A stretch of 64,000 nt of DNA from Tissierella praeacuta_A (lineage in GTDB: Bacteria; Bacillota; Clostridia; Tissierellales; Tissierellaceae). The notes below the pieces were generated by a model. That model searched no databases. It was not told where the DNA came from and saw only the letters and a program-made list of their open reading frames with translations. The stretch lies in contig NZ_JBEBOY010000004.1 of the NCBI RefSeq assembly GCF_040396155.1, positions 1 through 64,000 of the forward strand. The letters are read 5' to 3'. Made by a program: the position numbers and the translations under genes. Below, one piece after another: positions 36,232 through 46,838 of the stretch. How positions within the stretch are numbered: position 1 is the stretch's first letter; each line of letters opens with the position of its first letter.

Positions 36232-37539
36232 TTATTCTGTTTTTATAGCTTCTAATGCTGATAAATTCATTGCACGCCTAGCAGGGAAATACCCTGATGC
36301 AATTCCTATACAAGCTGAGAATGCCATGGCTGCAAATGCTAACCATATTGGTATAATAGATATTTTAGTGGCACCATAGGCCCCTATGGCTTCACCGAAT
36401 TGAGGGCTAAACTTATTTATAATAAACGATATTAAATAGGAAAAGCCTGCTCCGAATATTCCGCCTGTAAGCCCAATAAGTGCTGATTCAAATAGGAAAA
36501 GTCTTTTTATATCCTTAAGTGATGCACCTATTACTTTCATAACACCAATTTCTTTAGTTCTTTCATATATACTCATGACCATGGTGTTAGTAATCCCTAT
36601 AGCTGCTACTAAAAGGGATACGGCTCCTATGCCTCCTAGTACTGCTTGGATTACAGCAGCTTGTTTTTTCATAGATTCTAATTCATCATTTAAGCTGTAG
36701 GCTTCATGTCCCATATCTTTTATCTTATTTTGCACTTCTTGAACATTTTTCATATCATTAACTTTGATAGTTACCTGGTCATATCCTTTTCCTTTTGATT
36801 TACCTGGTTGTGGCTTTGTGCCTTCAGCTTTTTCTCTATCCTTTATCATTTTCTGGACCTCTGCAATAGGCATAAATATTCCATAATTGGTGTCCCAATC
36901 CCCTGGAGTTAAAATACCTATAGATTTTATTTTATATTCCTTATAGTTTACTTTTTTTCTTCCGGAAGGTTGAGACCAACCATAGTCTGGATCAAGAGTT
37001 AAGGTCATTCTATCTTTCATAATATTTATTTTAGGTTCTCGCCATACTCTAGACTTTGGGTCATAGAAACTATCTGGCATATCACTACCAAATACTACAG
37101 AAAGTTCATCAGATTTATTTAATAGTCTACCTTCTGATACTTCATATCCAAAGGCTTCCATAGAATCTGGATCAATTCCTTTAATGGGTACTTGAGATAT
37201 ATATTTACCATTAATCACAGTACCATAGCTTTGAAGTATAGGACTTACTGCTACAACATTTTGTAATCCTTTAAAGGAAGCTATAGCATTGTCATCTAAT
37301 GCCACTTCTTTTTTTCCGTGCTGAGGTTCTCCTCCCCATCCCTTACGGACAGTTATTGTAGTTAAGCTACCCCATTGAGCTACTTGATCTTCAAAGGATT
37401 TACTCATTCCAAAACCCAGGCTTAGCATTACTATAATAGAGCTGGCACCTATGATTACTCCAAGAACTGTAAGAAATGTTCTTAGTTTTCTTCTCCACAG
37501 ATTTTTAATTCCCATTCTAAATAAATCTATATTACTCAT
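36232..37539 (-). CDS. MacB/FtsX-like ABC transporter permease
   Basis: A 435-aa permease with the MacB topology: one N-terminal helix (LRTFLTVLGVIIGASSIIVM, about 19-40), a large extracytoplasmic MacB core domain of about 250 residues, then three C-terminal helices with the FtsX-domain motif MVMSIYERTKEIGVMKVIGAS. It ends with RRAMNLSALEAIK, typical of the family. Such systems act as mechanotransmitters or extruders working with outside partners. The start overlaps the adaptor-like gene by 8 nt, and the ATPase is two genes upstream. Confidence 0.88.
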   Translation of the reverse strand: MSNIDLFRMGIKNLWRRKLRTFLTVLGVIIGASSIIVMLSLGFGMSKSFEDQVAQWGSLTTITVRKGWGGEPQHGKKEVALDDNAIASFKGLQNVVAVSPILQSYGTVINGKYISQVPIKGIDPDSMEAFGYEVSEGRLLNKSDELSVVFGSDMPDSFYDPKSRVWREPKINIMKDRMTLTLDPDYGWSQPSGRKKVNYKEYKIKSIGILTPGDWDTNYGIFMPIAEVQKMIKDREKAEGTKPQPGKSKGKGYDQVTIKVNDMKNVQEVQNKIKDMGHEAYSLNDELESMKKQAAVIQAVLGGIGAVSLLVAAIGITNTMVMSIYERTKEIGVMKVIGASLKDIKRLFLFESALIGLTGGIFGAGFSYLISFIINKFSPQFGEAIGAYGATKISIIPIWLAFAAMAFSACIGIASGYFPARRAMNLSALEAIKTE

Positions 37540-39601
37540 CTAATGCCATTTCCTTTTTCTTTTTCTTCTTTTTATAGTAGAAGAAACCACCTGTGCCAGC
37601 TCCTATAATTGTTATAGAACCCCATAACCATTTGGATTTTATGAATTTTTTAAACCCTCTGGCTTCGTCCATAGGAGGCATATCATCAGGATTTTCCTCC
37701 ATTGGTGGCATCTCCATTACATTTAATTCGAATTCTTTTCTCAACTCTTGGGTTTGACCTGTGGAGTCTTCGTAGGTAAATAGTACTGCTCCTTTTAACT
37801 CTCCTGGCTCAGACGGTATTACCATACCTTCAAAATAATCACTTCCGCCACTTTCAAAATTACCAATATAATAACTTCCGCTTTCTGTTTGGAAATCTCC
37901 TTCTAATTTAACCATTGTATTATATAAAGTGACCTTACCAGTGTTGTAGAATTCCAAAGATACAGGAAATGGTTGTCCTACTATTGCCTCAGGATAAAGT
38001 TGTAATTCTGCGGTTTCAAGTCTTGATTGCTGAACTACAGGAACACCGATTAACTCAACATCTTTTAATTCAGTACCTTCAGTATCTTCATATTCAAAAT
38101 TAGCTGTTATAGTATGAGTCTTAGCAATAGCATCTGGTATAGTATACATTTTTATTTTCTTTTCTACTCTGCCCTTAGGTTTTATAGAGTCAATATAAAA
38201 TGTATTTGAACTATCTACTGGAGTAAATGCAGAACTGCCAGCACTATCATTATCAGTTTTAGAACCAGCTTCTGCTGTTAAAAATATTTTTATATTTTTA
38301 ACAGTTTTTTTACTAGAAGTATTGTAGAAGGAAAGAGTCATATCAAAGTTTTCGCCAGCCCTAACTAATTGGGGTTCAAAGCTATATTTATCGATTATTA
38401 ACTTAGGCTTTCCCTTAGTGGCTTCATCTTTATCAGGTGCTTCTACAAATATTCCTATAAGTTGGGCAATAGTATCTTCTTTGCCCAATTCATCTGTATA
38501 TTTTACTGTGATTTCAATAGGATAGTTTTTAGTTTCAGCAGCCTTTGTAGTAAAAAACTTGAATTCTAATTCTTCTATAGCTTCTGGTGCTAGAGAATCT
38601 AGTTTTACTATACTTACTGATTTTGGAACTAATCCAGTTTGATCTGTACTTTTTGCTTCTACTATAATCTCCTCTGCATCTACTTGACCTTGATTTCTAA
38701 TATTAAATTTAACATCTACTTCTTTATTTTGTAGGAGAGTACCTATAGGATAGACTAAATTTTCTATTATTAAATTAGATGAGCGATTATTATTTGATGC
38801 AATAGTTATAAAGAAACTACTTTCATCTTTTATAACCTGGTTTTTTATATCTTTATATGATAAACTTAAACTTATCTTATAGCTTCCTGATTTTAAGGTC
38901 TTCAAGGATTTTAATTCAAAATATAAATAATATTTTTTATCTGCATTTAAAGAAGGAATTACCTTATAGTTTACTCCATTATTTAAAACAAAGCTTTCAT
39001 CAGATAAACCGTCTAAAGTTACCTTTATATCCTTAGCAAGACCTGAACCTATATTTTCAATATCAAAACCTACTGCTATAATATCTCCAGCGTTAACTAC
39101 TGTACCAGGAATTACATTTACCTTATCAACTACTAATAATGGAGCTATGGCTTTATTTGTAACCCTTATATTAATAGTTTGAGTTATTGAATCCATCTTA
39201 TCTCCATCTTGATTATAGTAGACAATATTTAATAATAATTCATGATTACCTTCATCAGCTTTTTCATCTACCCTTACTTTAAAGGATAGAGAGTTTGATT
39301 TGCCGTCTTTAATTTTAGGAATATCGTCATAAGCACGACCATCAACATAAACATCTGATGATTTACTACTGAGCGTACCTGAGATATTCTCTGCATAATA
39401 ATCACTGGTGTTTTTCAACTCAATGGATACAGAAACTTTTTCTCCAGCCTCTGCCAAATACACATTTGAAGATGTAATTGTAAGATTTGGATTTTCAATA
39501 GGATCATCCTTTTTAGTGCTATTGTTATCGGCAAATCCTCTAGTGGGTATCTGCAATATAACTAAGAATACTGCTAAAAAAATGCTTAAAAACTTTTTCA
39601 T
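37532..39601 (-). CDS. Exported multi-domain (CARDB/NEW3-like) protein of a MacB-type ABC system
   Basis: A 689-aa protein with a signal peptide (about 1-25), about five immunoglobulin-like beta domains of 110-130 residues and a C-terminal anchor. Each domain opens with a pattern like GEKVSVSIELKNTSDYYAENI, VDVKFNIRNQGQVDAEEI or FPVSLEFYNTGKVTLYN, typical of CARDB/NEW3/COG1361 folds. Near the end, WLWGSITIIGAGTGGFFYY forms a transmembrane helix followed by a Lys-rich tail, so it faces outside. It lies between the ATPase and permease genes and overlaps the latter, so it is probably the extracellular partner of that ABC complex, in the place usually taken by a MacA-type adaptor (inference). Confidence 0.75.
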   Translation of the reverse strand: MKKFLSIFLAVFLVILQIPTRGFADNNSTKKDDPIENPNLTITSSNVYLAEAGEKVSVSIELKNTSDYYAENISGTLSSKSSDVYVDGRAYDDIPKIKDGKSNSLSFKVRVDEKADEGNHELLLNIVYYNQDGDKMDSITQTINIRVTNKAIAPLLVVDKVNVIPGTVVNAGDIIAVGFDIENIGSGLAKDIKVTLDGLSDESFVLNNGVNYKVIPSLNADKKYYLYFELKSLKTLKSGSYKISLSLSYKDIKNQVIKDESSFFITIASNNNRSSNLIIENLVYPIGTLLQNKEVDVKFNIRNQGQVDAEEIIVEAKSTDQTGLVPKSVSIVKLDSLAPEAIEELEFKFFTTKAAETKNYPIEITVKYTDELGKEDTIAQLIGIFVEAPDKDEATKGKPKLIIDKYSFEPQLVRAGENFDMTLSFYNTSSKKTVKNIKIFLTAEAGSKTDNDSAGSSAFTPVDSSNTFYIDSIKPKGRVEKKIKMYTIPDAIAKTHTITANFEYEDTEGTELKDVELIGVPVVQQSRLETAELQLYPEAIVGQPFPVSLEFYNTGKVTLYNTMVKLEGDFQTESGSYYIGNFESGGSDYFEGMVIPSEPGELKGAVLFTYEDSTGQTQELRKEFELNVMEMPPMEENPDDMPPMDEARGFKKFIKSKWLWGSITIIGAGTGGFFYYKKKKKKKEMALDE

Positions 39602-39606
39602 CTAAC

Positions 39607-40314
39607 TTACTGCCCCCTTACTATGTTTTCGTTTTCTATTATTTTTTCTATACGGCCATCCCTTAGATATACTACTCTATGGGCATAATCTGAGATTTCT
39701 ATATCATGGGTAACTATAATCAAAGTTTGGTTAAAATCGTAGGCCATGCCAGTGATCAGATTCATAATTTCGATTGTAGTTCTTGTATCTAGATTTCCCG
39801 TTGGCTCATCAGCAAATACTATTTGAGGTTTGCCAACAAAAGCCCTTGCAATACTTACTCTTTGTTGTTGCCCTCCACTCATTTCAGATGGCTTGTGATG
39901 CAATCTTTTTTCCAATCCTACATCTATTAACATTTGTTTTGCTTGCTTTTCCCTTTGTGCCTTAGGAACTCCCTGAAAGGTTAGACCTAAGCATACATTT
40001 TCTAGTGCTGAAAGAGTAGGAATTAGGTTATAGGACTGAAACACGAAACCTACATATTTTTGTCGAAATTTAGTTACATCTTTTTCATTCATTTTATGTA
40101 TAGGGTAATTGCCTATGATGATTTCTCCTTTTGTGGGTTTTTCTAGGCCAGCCATCATATTTAATAATGTAGATTTTCCAGAGCCAGATGTACCAAGTAA
40201 ACATATAAACTCTTCTTTTCGAATAGATAAGCTGACATCATCAAGGGCAACTATTTTCTCATCTCCCATTCTATATACCTTTCTTAGATTCTTCAATACT
40301 ATTAAGTCCTTCAA
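39607..40314 (-). CDS. MacB/LolD-type ABC transporter ATPase
   Basis: A 235-aa ATPase with Walker A GTSGSGKST, Q-loop FQSYNLIP, signature MSGGQQQRVSIARAF, Walker B IVFADEPTGNLDT and switch His in VTHDIE; TGNLD and the short length mark the LolD/MacB/FtsE group. It starts with TTG behind GGGAGTGAG. It leads a three-gene operon with the beta-domain exported protein and the FtsX-like permease. Confidence 0.92.
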   Translation of the reverse strand: MKDLIVLKNLRKVYRMGDEKIVALDDVSLSIRKEEFICLLGTSGSGKSTLLNMMAGLEKPTKGEIIIGNYPIHKMNEKDVTKFRQKYVGFVFQSYNLIPTLSALENVCLGLTFQGVPKAQREKQAKQMLIDVGLEKRLHHKPSEMSGGQQQRVSIARAFVGKPQIVFADEPTGNLDTRTTIEIMNLITGMAYDFNQTLIIVTHDIEISDYAHRVVYLRDGRIEKIIENENIVRGQ

Positions 40315-40505
40315 AAATAGCTCACTCCCATGTGTAATTAGTCTGAGTATATTCTACCATAATAAGGTTTATTAAAGGGTTACAATATTATTAAAGTTTA
40401 TAGTCGTATCTTACTGTTTTGTAATCCTATGTATTAAAAAAATTGAAGGATTTTTATTTTCTATGTCGAATATTAAATATATGATAGAAGATAAGGGGTG
40501 ATAAT

Positions 40506-43154
40506 ATGGAGTTAAAAGATTTCTGCAGGGAAAATCTTTTAGATGAAAAAATATTTATAGTTCCATCAAGAACAATAGGGATGCAAATGGTAAATAAAAT
40601 GGCGAGAAAAGGTTATTCTTCTATAAATCTAAAAGTTGTAACTTTAAAACGCCTAGCTTTTGAAATATTAGAAGAAGATATTATAAATAAAAAGAAAATC
40701 ATTATAGACAGTATTCTAGGCAATAGTTTAATAATTAATATACTTAAAGTTTTAGTAGAAGAAGAGCCAAATGGATTTTTTAAGCCTAATTTAATAGATG
40801 CGAAAACTGCTGAAGAATTGTATAAGGTGATTATGGAATTAAAATATAGCGGGCTAGAGGATTATCCAAAAATAAAGGATTTAGATAAGATTTATATTAG
40901 ATATGAAAACAAATTGAAAGAATTAAATGCCCTAGACTATTGTGACATAATAATTGAGGCAGCAAAATCAGTAAATATAAATTCATATAGAGAAAATAAA
41001 ATAGCCATAGCTTCTAATATTGAATTTAATAATATGGAGGAAATATTATTTAAGAAACTAACAGAGAATAGCTGTGTGAAAATTCAGATGCCAGTTAAAA
41101 CAGTTGAAGGTCGTCCTGAGAACTATTATTATAAGGATATCTTTAATAATATAGAATTAGAAGGTAAAAAGATTAAGTTTTATGAAGCATATGGTACAAA
41201 AGAAGAAATAGGAACTATTATAAAAGATATGAAGGATAAGAGAATACCCATTGATGAAGTAGTAATAGCAGTTACAAATAATAAATATCTAGATTTAATA
41301 AATATAGAATTTGAGAAGGAAAATATACCTATTACCTTTGGTGAAGGTTTAGATATTAAATCAAGCAGTGTCTATAGATTTATAAATACTATTTTTACTT
41401 GGGCTAAAAATTACTATAATGTAAATGAAATTAAGACCATATTTGTCAATGGAGATATTAAAATTGACAATTTTTCTGCCCCTGAAATATATGAAGAATT
41501 AGTAAAATGTAAAATCATTTCTTTAAGAGAAAATTATAATAAAATTTTAAGTAATATTAAAAATCGTAGGGATTTAAGTGAAGGTGAAATAGAAAAAAGG
41601 ATTTGGCTTAAGGAATTCTTTGCAGAACTATTTGAAACTATACCAAAAAGTAATTACCTTAGATTTAATCAATATATACCAAAGTTTATAAATTTAATAA
41701 CAAAGTATGTAAAAAGTAACAATAAATATGATGGGGCAGCAAAGCAGGTGGTTCTTGAAACTTTATATAAAATTGGAGATATAGATATGGAAGTAAGTAG
41801 AGATGAGTACTTTGATATAGTATTATCCTATATTGAGCAAAGTAAAATACTTAGAGCCCAGCCTCATCCAGGACATATATTTGCTGCAAGCTTTGGAAAT
41901 GCAGGGTATACTGGAAGAAAATATCTTTACTTAATAGGATTAGATAGTGATAGCTTATCTAATAAGGTAGTTGAATCCCCTATATTACTTGACAATATTT
42001 TCTTTGCAAATGAAAGATACGAGTATAAAAAATATAAGATAAAAGAATTATTAACAGCTGACTTTGAAAATATATCTATAGGTTATTCAAATTTTGATAC
42101 TGTGAATATAAAAATACAATCTCCATCTCAAATATACAATGAATTAAAGGATATAGCTGGAGAAAAGGAAATAGATGAATATGAGAATAGGGAAAGAATA
42201 ATATATGGTAGGGATATGGTTAAATCTGCTACGTCTTTGGAAACTTTAGCAGAATGTCCTAGAAAATTTTATTTTAAAAATATAATGGGACTTATTCCTA
42301 AAGAAGATGTGGATATTAGAGTTGATAGATGGCTTGACGGATTAACTAAGGGTCTTATAGCCCATAAAGTATTAAATGCATATTTTAATCTAAATGAAAA
42401 AGAACAGACTGATGAAATCTTGTTGGAACTAGTGGAAGAGGAATGTATCAATGCTAAGATAGATAATGTGTGTTTGCTTGAAGAAGTATATTTAAGAGAG
42501 AAACAAAGTTTAATAGATATATGTAAAAGTATTATAGATACTACTAAGGAGGATAAAGAGTGGAGAGTATTAGTAAACGAATTATCCTTTGGAGATAAAT
42601 TATATAAAAATAATAATTTTTTTGGTATACTTCCAAGACAGAAAATAAATGTTGTAGGATTAGAATTAAATATATCAGGAGCCATAGATAGAGTGGATAT
42701 AAGTAATAAGGATGAAAATGTATTCAGAATTGTGGATTATAAAACTGGAAATATGGATAACTTTGATAAAAAATTAAGGTTTTCCACAGGAAGAGGAAAA
42801 AATAAGGAGTATAATTATTCACAAACACAAAAACTTCAATATTATGTTTATAAAAAAGCATTGGAAAAAATATTAGAAACTAGAAAAGATATAATAAACC
42901 CAGTGGTAGAGAAATTTACCTATATATTTGGGGAGACGGAAAAGGATGGAACAATTGATTTGGATTTTAGTGACGAATTTATAAATACAATAGAGAATAG
43001 AATAAAAGAATTGTTAGATATGGATATATTGGAAGCACAAAAAAATATAATATATGATCCAGAGCAAAGTTGCAGATATTGTGATTATAGTTCTATATGT
43101 ATTGTAGATAAGGATTCATCCAGTATAAAAGAGGAGGTGGATTATGGTGGATAA
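40506..43154 (+). CDS. addB: ATP-dependent nuclease subunit B-like (AddB/RexB), lacking the N-terminal P-loop
   Basis: Partner subunit of the AddAB helicase-nuclease that processes double-strand breaks for RecA. The C-terminal RecB-type nuclease is clear: LNISGAIDRVD, then RIVDYKTGN and LQYYVYKKAL. Four Cys for the AddB iron-sulfur cluster are seen (AECPRKFYF and CRYCDYSSIC). At 882 aa it is shorter than usual AddB (about 1100-1200), and the N-terminus starts directly at IFIVPSRTIGMQM, with no GxxGxGKT Walker A. The start has a ribosome site (AAGGGGTG) and no in-frame upstream coding, so the P-loop is truly absent. It overlaps addA by 11 nt. Confidence 0.85.
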   Translation: MELKDFCRENLLDEKIFIVPSRTIGMQMVNKMARKGYSSINLKVVTLKRLAFEILEEDIINKKKIIIDSILGNSLIINILKVLVEEEPNGFFKPNLIDAKTAEELYKVIMELKYSGLEDYPKIKDLDKIYIRYENKLKELNALDYCDIIIEAAKSVNINSYRENKIAIASNIEFNNMEEILFKKLTENSCVKIQMPVKTVEGRPENYYYKDIFNNIELEGKKIKFYEAYGTKEEIGTIIKDMKDKRIPIDEVVIAVTNNKYLDLINIEFEKENIPITFGEGLDIKSSSVYRFINTIFTWAKNYYNVNEIKTIFVNGDIKIDNFSAPEIYEELVKCKIISLRENYNKILSNIKNRRDLSEGEIEKRIWLKEFFAELFETIPKSNYLRFNQYIPKFINLITKYVKSNNKYDGAAKQVVLETLYKIGDIDMEVSRDEYFDIVLSYIEQSKILRAQPHPGHIFAASFGNAGYTGRKYLYLIGLDSDSLSNKVVESPILLDNIFFANERYEYKKYKIKELLTADFENISIGYSNFDTVNIKIQSPSQIYNELKDIAGEKEIDEYENRERIIYGRDMVKSATSLETLAECPRKFYFKNIMGLIPKEDVDIRVDRWLDGLTKGLIAHKVLNAYFNLNEKEQTDEILLELVEEECINAKIDNVCLLEEVYLREKQSLIDICKSIIDTTKEDKEWRVLVNELSFGDKLYKNNNFFGILPRQKINVVGLELNISGAIDRVDISNKDENVFRIVDYKTGNMDNFDKKLRFSTGRGKNKEYNYSQTQKLQYYVYKKALEKILETRKDIINPVVEKFTYIFGETEKDGTIDLDFSDEFINTIENRIKELLDMDILEAQKNIIYDPEQSCRYCDYSSICIVDKDSSSIKEEVDYGG

Positions 43155-44203
43155 ACAAAGTTTAATATCTATAGAAATGAATAAAAGAGAAGAAATAATA
43201 AATACATTCAATAAAAACTATCTTCTTGAAGCAGGAGCGGGAGCAGGGAAAACTACCATAATAGTACAAAGAATTATCAATCATATAATTAGTACAGATA
43301 TAAATCCTGCTAATTTAGTGGCAATTACATTTACTAAGGCAGCTTCAACAGAATTAGCTGAAAGAATTCAATTGAAGGCTTTAGAATATTTAAAAAATGA
43401 AAGAGATTCAAAGATAATAGGAAGGCTAAAGGCTGTGGATAGAATATTTACTGGAACTATCCACTCCTTTTGTGAACTTATTTTAAGGGAAATGCCTTTT
43501 GATGCTAATATTACGCCTAATTATGAAATAATAGAGAATGATGAAGAGTTTCACAACAATATATGGTATAAGTTTTTAAGGGACAATCAGGAGGAATATA
43601 AGGAAACTATAGATTCCTTATGGAAGGTAAATATTGATTATAAGGATTTAAAGAGTAAAGCAATACTAGTCCTTGGGAATCCAGATATTAAATTTAGTGG
43701 ATATAAAGATATAAATTATAATTTAGAGGATATTGAAAAGGAATTTAAGGATATACAGAAAGAATATGAATATTTAAGTATAGAGCCTTTTAAAAATAAT
43801 TCTAATATTGCAAAGCTATTCTCTTCTATATTAAGGGAAGGGGAAGATCTAATATATTATTCCAATAATCTTCTAAAAGAATATGGAAAAGAAGAATTCG
43901 ACATAGAAAAGATATTTGAGAAGGTTATTAGTAAAAAGCATTGGAATTCCAATGGTGCAGAAGAATATAAAAGGTTTATAGAAAGAATTTATAATATTTA
44001 TTTTAGATTAAATGCTATTGTATATAATACTTGTACAGATTTTATCAATATGGTTGTAGACTATAAGAGGGAAAAATATGAAGGGAAACTTACTTTTAAT
44101 GAACTATTATATAAAGCATCCACATTAATTAAGGAATCTTCATTGGCTAGAAAGTATTTTAAGAACAAATATAAATATTTTTATATAGATGAATTTCAGG
44201 ATA
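43144..44203 (+). CDS. addA: ATP-dependent helicase/nuclease subunit A, 5' exon (interrupted by group II intron)
   Basis: N-terminal part of AddA, a UvrD-type 3'-5' helicase with a C-terminal nuclease. This exon encodes 353 complete codons: Walker A LLEAGAGAGKTT (about 27-38), the motif Ia region AITFTKAASTELAERI, FTGTIHSFCE, and the start of Walker B, IDEFQD. The coding frame then runs into intron sequence and stops after four more codons. Removing 44204-46887 joins the last base A to CA, making ACA (Thr), and restores DEFQDTDPMQAE, the expected motif II. Exons together total 3498 nt (1165 aa plus stop), normal for AddA. Confidence 0.93.
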
Positions 44204-44927
44204 GTGCGACACGTTAATAGCTGAAAAGGCTATTCACCATCATTAGATGGGAGAACTTACATTCCGAGGTATCAAATGAAGGGGTAACGCCCTGAAGGGT
44301 CCCATTAATACTCCGAATAGCATCGGATTTGCAAGAATGAAGATGTTATAAGCTCGGTGAAGTCGGCTGAGAGTTGCCCTAAGTAAGAGCAATCTTACAG
44401 GAACAATGTCCAGAGGTGGATGTCGCAACCTATAGGTCGGATGTCTATAAAATGCTCATGGTGAGAATCGTATACTATGAAAAAGTATACTGACGAAATC
44501 CCGAATGAAAGGGTCTAAAGGAATAAATATCAGAAATGGTATTCTTACTATTGTAAGGTTAGTGAGGTAAAGTAAGAAGTTGTCTTTATGAAATACCTTA
44601 TAGTGTTACAGGCACTATCAAGCTAACAGGCTCAGAGGGAAACCTAAAAGCATATGCAAAGATAGGAATGTAGGAACGTGGTAAGCCAGTGACAAGGAGA
44701 GCTTGCCATCGATGAATTGTTGATAAAGAAAGGAGAAGTCTGCTATAACTTATCTTAACACTGGTGAAAGTAGTGGCACAGTACCAATGAAGCGATGATA
44801 ATAAGTCGTGGAGGGATAGCCACAAGTCGAAATATACACGAAAATTTAAAAGTGCAATATTCATTAGGTTCGAGTATGACTAAAAGAAACGAAAACCAAT
44901 TCGAAAGATGAGGTGATTAGTTGACTA

Positions 44928-46781
44928 ATGATGACAGGGAAAAATACGAAGAAAAAGAAAAAGCTAAGAAATAATGAGTATTATGATTTACAAGGTATGT
45001 TTGATGACTTATACGAAAAGAGTAAAAGAAATTACAACTTTACAAAACTCCTGGAACTAATTACAGATGACAGAAACATACAGTTAGCCTACAGAAATAT
45101 AAAAAGAAATAAAGGTAGTAAAACAAAAGGCACAAATGAAAATACGATAGTAGAAATTGCTGAAAACGAACCACAAAAGCTTGTGGATTACGTTAAGGGA
45201 AGACTAAGTAACTATAAGCCACATCCAGTTAGAAGAGTAGAAATACCGAAACCTACTGGAGGTATAAGACCGTTGGGAATTCCAACGATAGAGGATAGAT
45301 TAATACAGCAATGTATATTGCAAATATTAGAACCTATCTGTGAAGCAAAATTTTATAATCATAGTTATGGATTCAGACCTAACAGAAGTGCCCATCACGC
45401 AATTTCAAGAGCCATGACATTAGCAAATATAAACAAACTGCATTATGTAGTTGATATAGACATTAAAGGGTTCTTTGATAATGTAAATCATGGAAAGCTT
45501 CTTAAGCAAATGTGGACTCTGGGCATAAGGGATAAGAGATTAATATCAATTATCTCCAAAATGCTTAAGGCAGAAATAAAAGGTGTTGGAATACCTGATA
45601 AAGGTACACCACAAGGAGGAATCATCTCTCCATTACTATCAAATATAGTGCTAAATGAATTAGATTGGTGGATAGCAAGTCAATGGGAAAATTTAAAAAC
45701 CAGAAGTAAACTTGTAACCAATAAAAAGAAACCAAGTGGGAAAATTATTATAGATAAAGCCCCTAAATACTTGGCTCTTAGAAAAACCAATCTTAAAGAA
45801 ATGTTTATCGTAAGATACGCAGACGATTTTAAAATATTCTGTAGAGACTATGATACAGCAGTCAAAGTTATTGAAGCTACTAAACAGTGGTTAAAAGAAA
45901 GACTGGGATTAGATATTAGCCCTGAAAAATCTAAAATCACAAACTTAAAGAAAAACTATACTGAGTTCTTAGGCATAAGACTTAAAGTAGTTCCCAAAGG
46001 CAAAAGGTATGTAGTTAAATCCTATATGAGTTATAAAGCAAAAGACAAAGTTATCAAGCAATTCATAAGCAGTATTAAAAGGATGCAAAAATCGCAATTA
46101 AAAACTGATGTCAATAAGTTTAATGCTTCAATTTTAGGCAGACAGCAGTATTATAGCGTAGCAACACATGTATCCAAAGATTTCGCACAAATCGATTTCT
46201 TAGTCAAAAAGAACCTTAAAAACCGAACAAGTAAAATACGAACCAAAAGTGGTGTAATTACAAAGGCATATACAAAATTCTATAGCAATCATAAAGGTAA
46301 GAAGACATTCTTGCTTGGACAAATTCTTTTTCCAATATCAATGATAAAAACAAAACCTCCATGGAATTTTTCACAAGAAATCTGTGATTATACGGAGGAA
46401 GGTAGAAGGTTAATACATGCACAACTAAACAAAATAAATATCAGAGTATTAAATTACCTGATGTATAATCCAGTAAGAGATGAAAGCATTGAATATAATG
46501 ACAATAGAATCTCACTATACTGTGGACAAAATGGAAAATGTGCTATAACTGGAAGACCATTGGAAATAGGAGATATGGAAGTCCATCATAAGAAGCCAAG
46601 AGAGTTAGGCGGAACAGATGCATATGAGAATCTAACCTTTATATTAAAAAACTGCCATAAATTAATACACGCCACTAAAACAGAAACTATTGAAAAATAT
46701 CTCAAATTATTAAATATTAGCAAAAAAGAGATAGATAAAATTAACAAACTTCGTATAAAAGTCGGTAATTGTACCATTTAA
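44928..46781 (+). CDS. ltrA: Group II intron-encoded protein: reverse transcriptase/maturase with HNH endonuclease
   Basis: A 617-aa multifunctional protein that assists splicing and drives retrohoming. The RT domain (about 60-400) has RPLGIPTIEDRLIQQ, YGFRPNRSAHHA, DIDIKGFFDNVNH, GTPQGGIISPLLSNI and the catalytic YADD (297-300). The X/maturase region follows (about 420-530), then a DNA-binding segment and an HNH endonuclease (about 538-582: CAITGRPLEIGDMEVHHKK, GGTDAYENLTF, Cys/His zinc pairs). All catalytic motifs are intact, so the element looks mobile. The start ATG at 44928 follows GATGAGGTG; ATG at 44931 is possible. Confidence 0.95.
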   Translation: MMTGKNTKKKKKLRNNEYYDLQGMFDDLYEKSKRNYNFTKLLELITDDRNIQLAYRNIKRNKGSKTKGTNENTIVEIAENEPQKLVDYVKGRLSNYKPHPVRRVEIPKPTGGIRPLGIPTIEDRLIQQCILQILEPICEAKFYNHSYGFRPNRSAHHAISRAMTLANINKLHYVVDIDIKGFFDNVNHGKLLKQMWTLGIRDKRLISIISKMLKAEIKGVGIPDKGTPQGGIISPLLSNIVLNELDWWIASQWENLKTRSKLVTNKKKPSGKIIIDKAPKYLALRKTNLKEMFIVRYADDFKIFCRDYDTAVKVIEATKQWLKERLGLDISPEKSKITNLKKNYTEFLGIRLKVVPKGKRYVVKSYMSYKAKDKVIKQFISSIKRMQKSQLKTDVNKFNASILGRQQYYSVATHVSKDFAQIDFLVKKNLKNRTSKIRTKSGVITKAYTKFYSNHKGKKTFLLGQILFPISMIKTKPPWNFSQEICDYTEEGRRLIHAQLNKINIRVLNYLMYNPVRDESIEYNDNRISLYCGQNGKCAITGRPLEIGDMEVHHKKPRELGGTDAYENLTFILKNCHKLIHATKTETIEKYLKLLNISKKEIDKINKLRIKVGNCTI

Positions 46782-46804
46782 ATTAGTAAGGTGTATTCGA
46801 TGGA

Positions 46805-46838
46805 ACGCCGTATGAGGGGAAACTCTCACGTACGGTGT
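46805..46838 (+). ncRNA. Group II intron domain V (catalytic hairpin)
   Basis: Exactly 34 nt. Lower stem ACGCCGT pairs with ACGGTGT; upper stem GAGGG pairs with CTCTC across a GAAA tetraloop; the two-base bulge position reads CG in TCACGT. The triad is CGC, one of the two known variants (AGC or CGC). Confidence 0.9.

Noticed and set aside
42269..42685. 138-codon minus-strand frame opposite addB
   Set aside because: Antisense to the AddB nuclease-coding region, with no ribosome site and low-complexity composition.
44243..44864. Two minus-strand open frames in the 5' part of the intron
   Set aside because: They overlap structured domain I-III RNA on the opposite strand, have no ribosome sites and no recognisable protein pattern.
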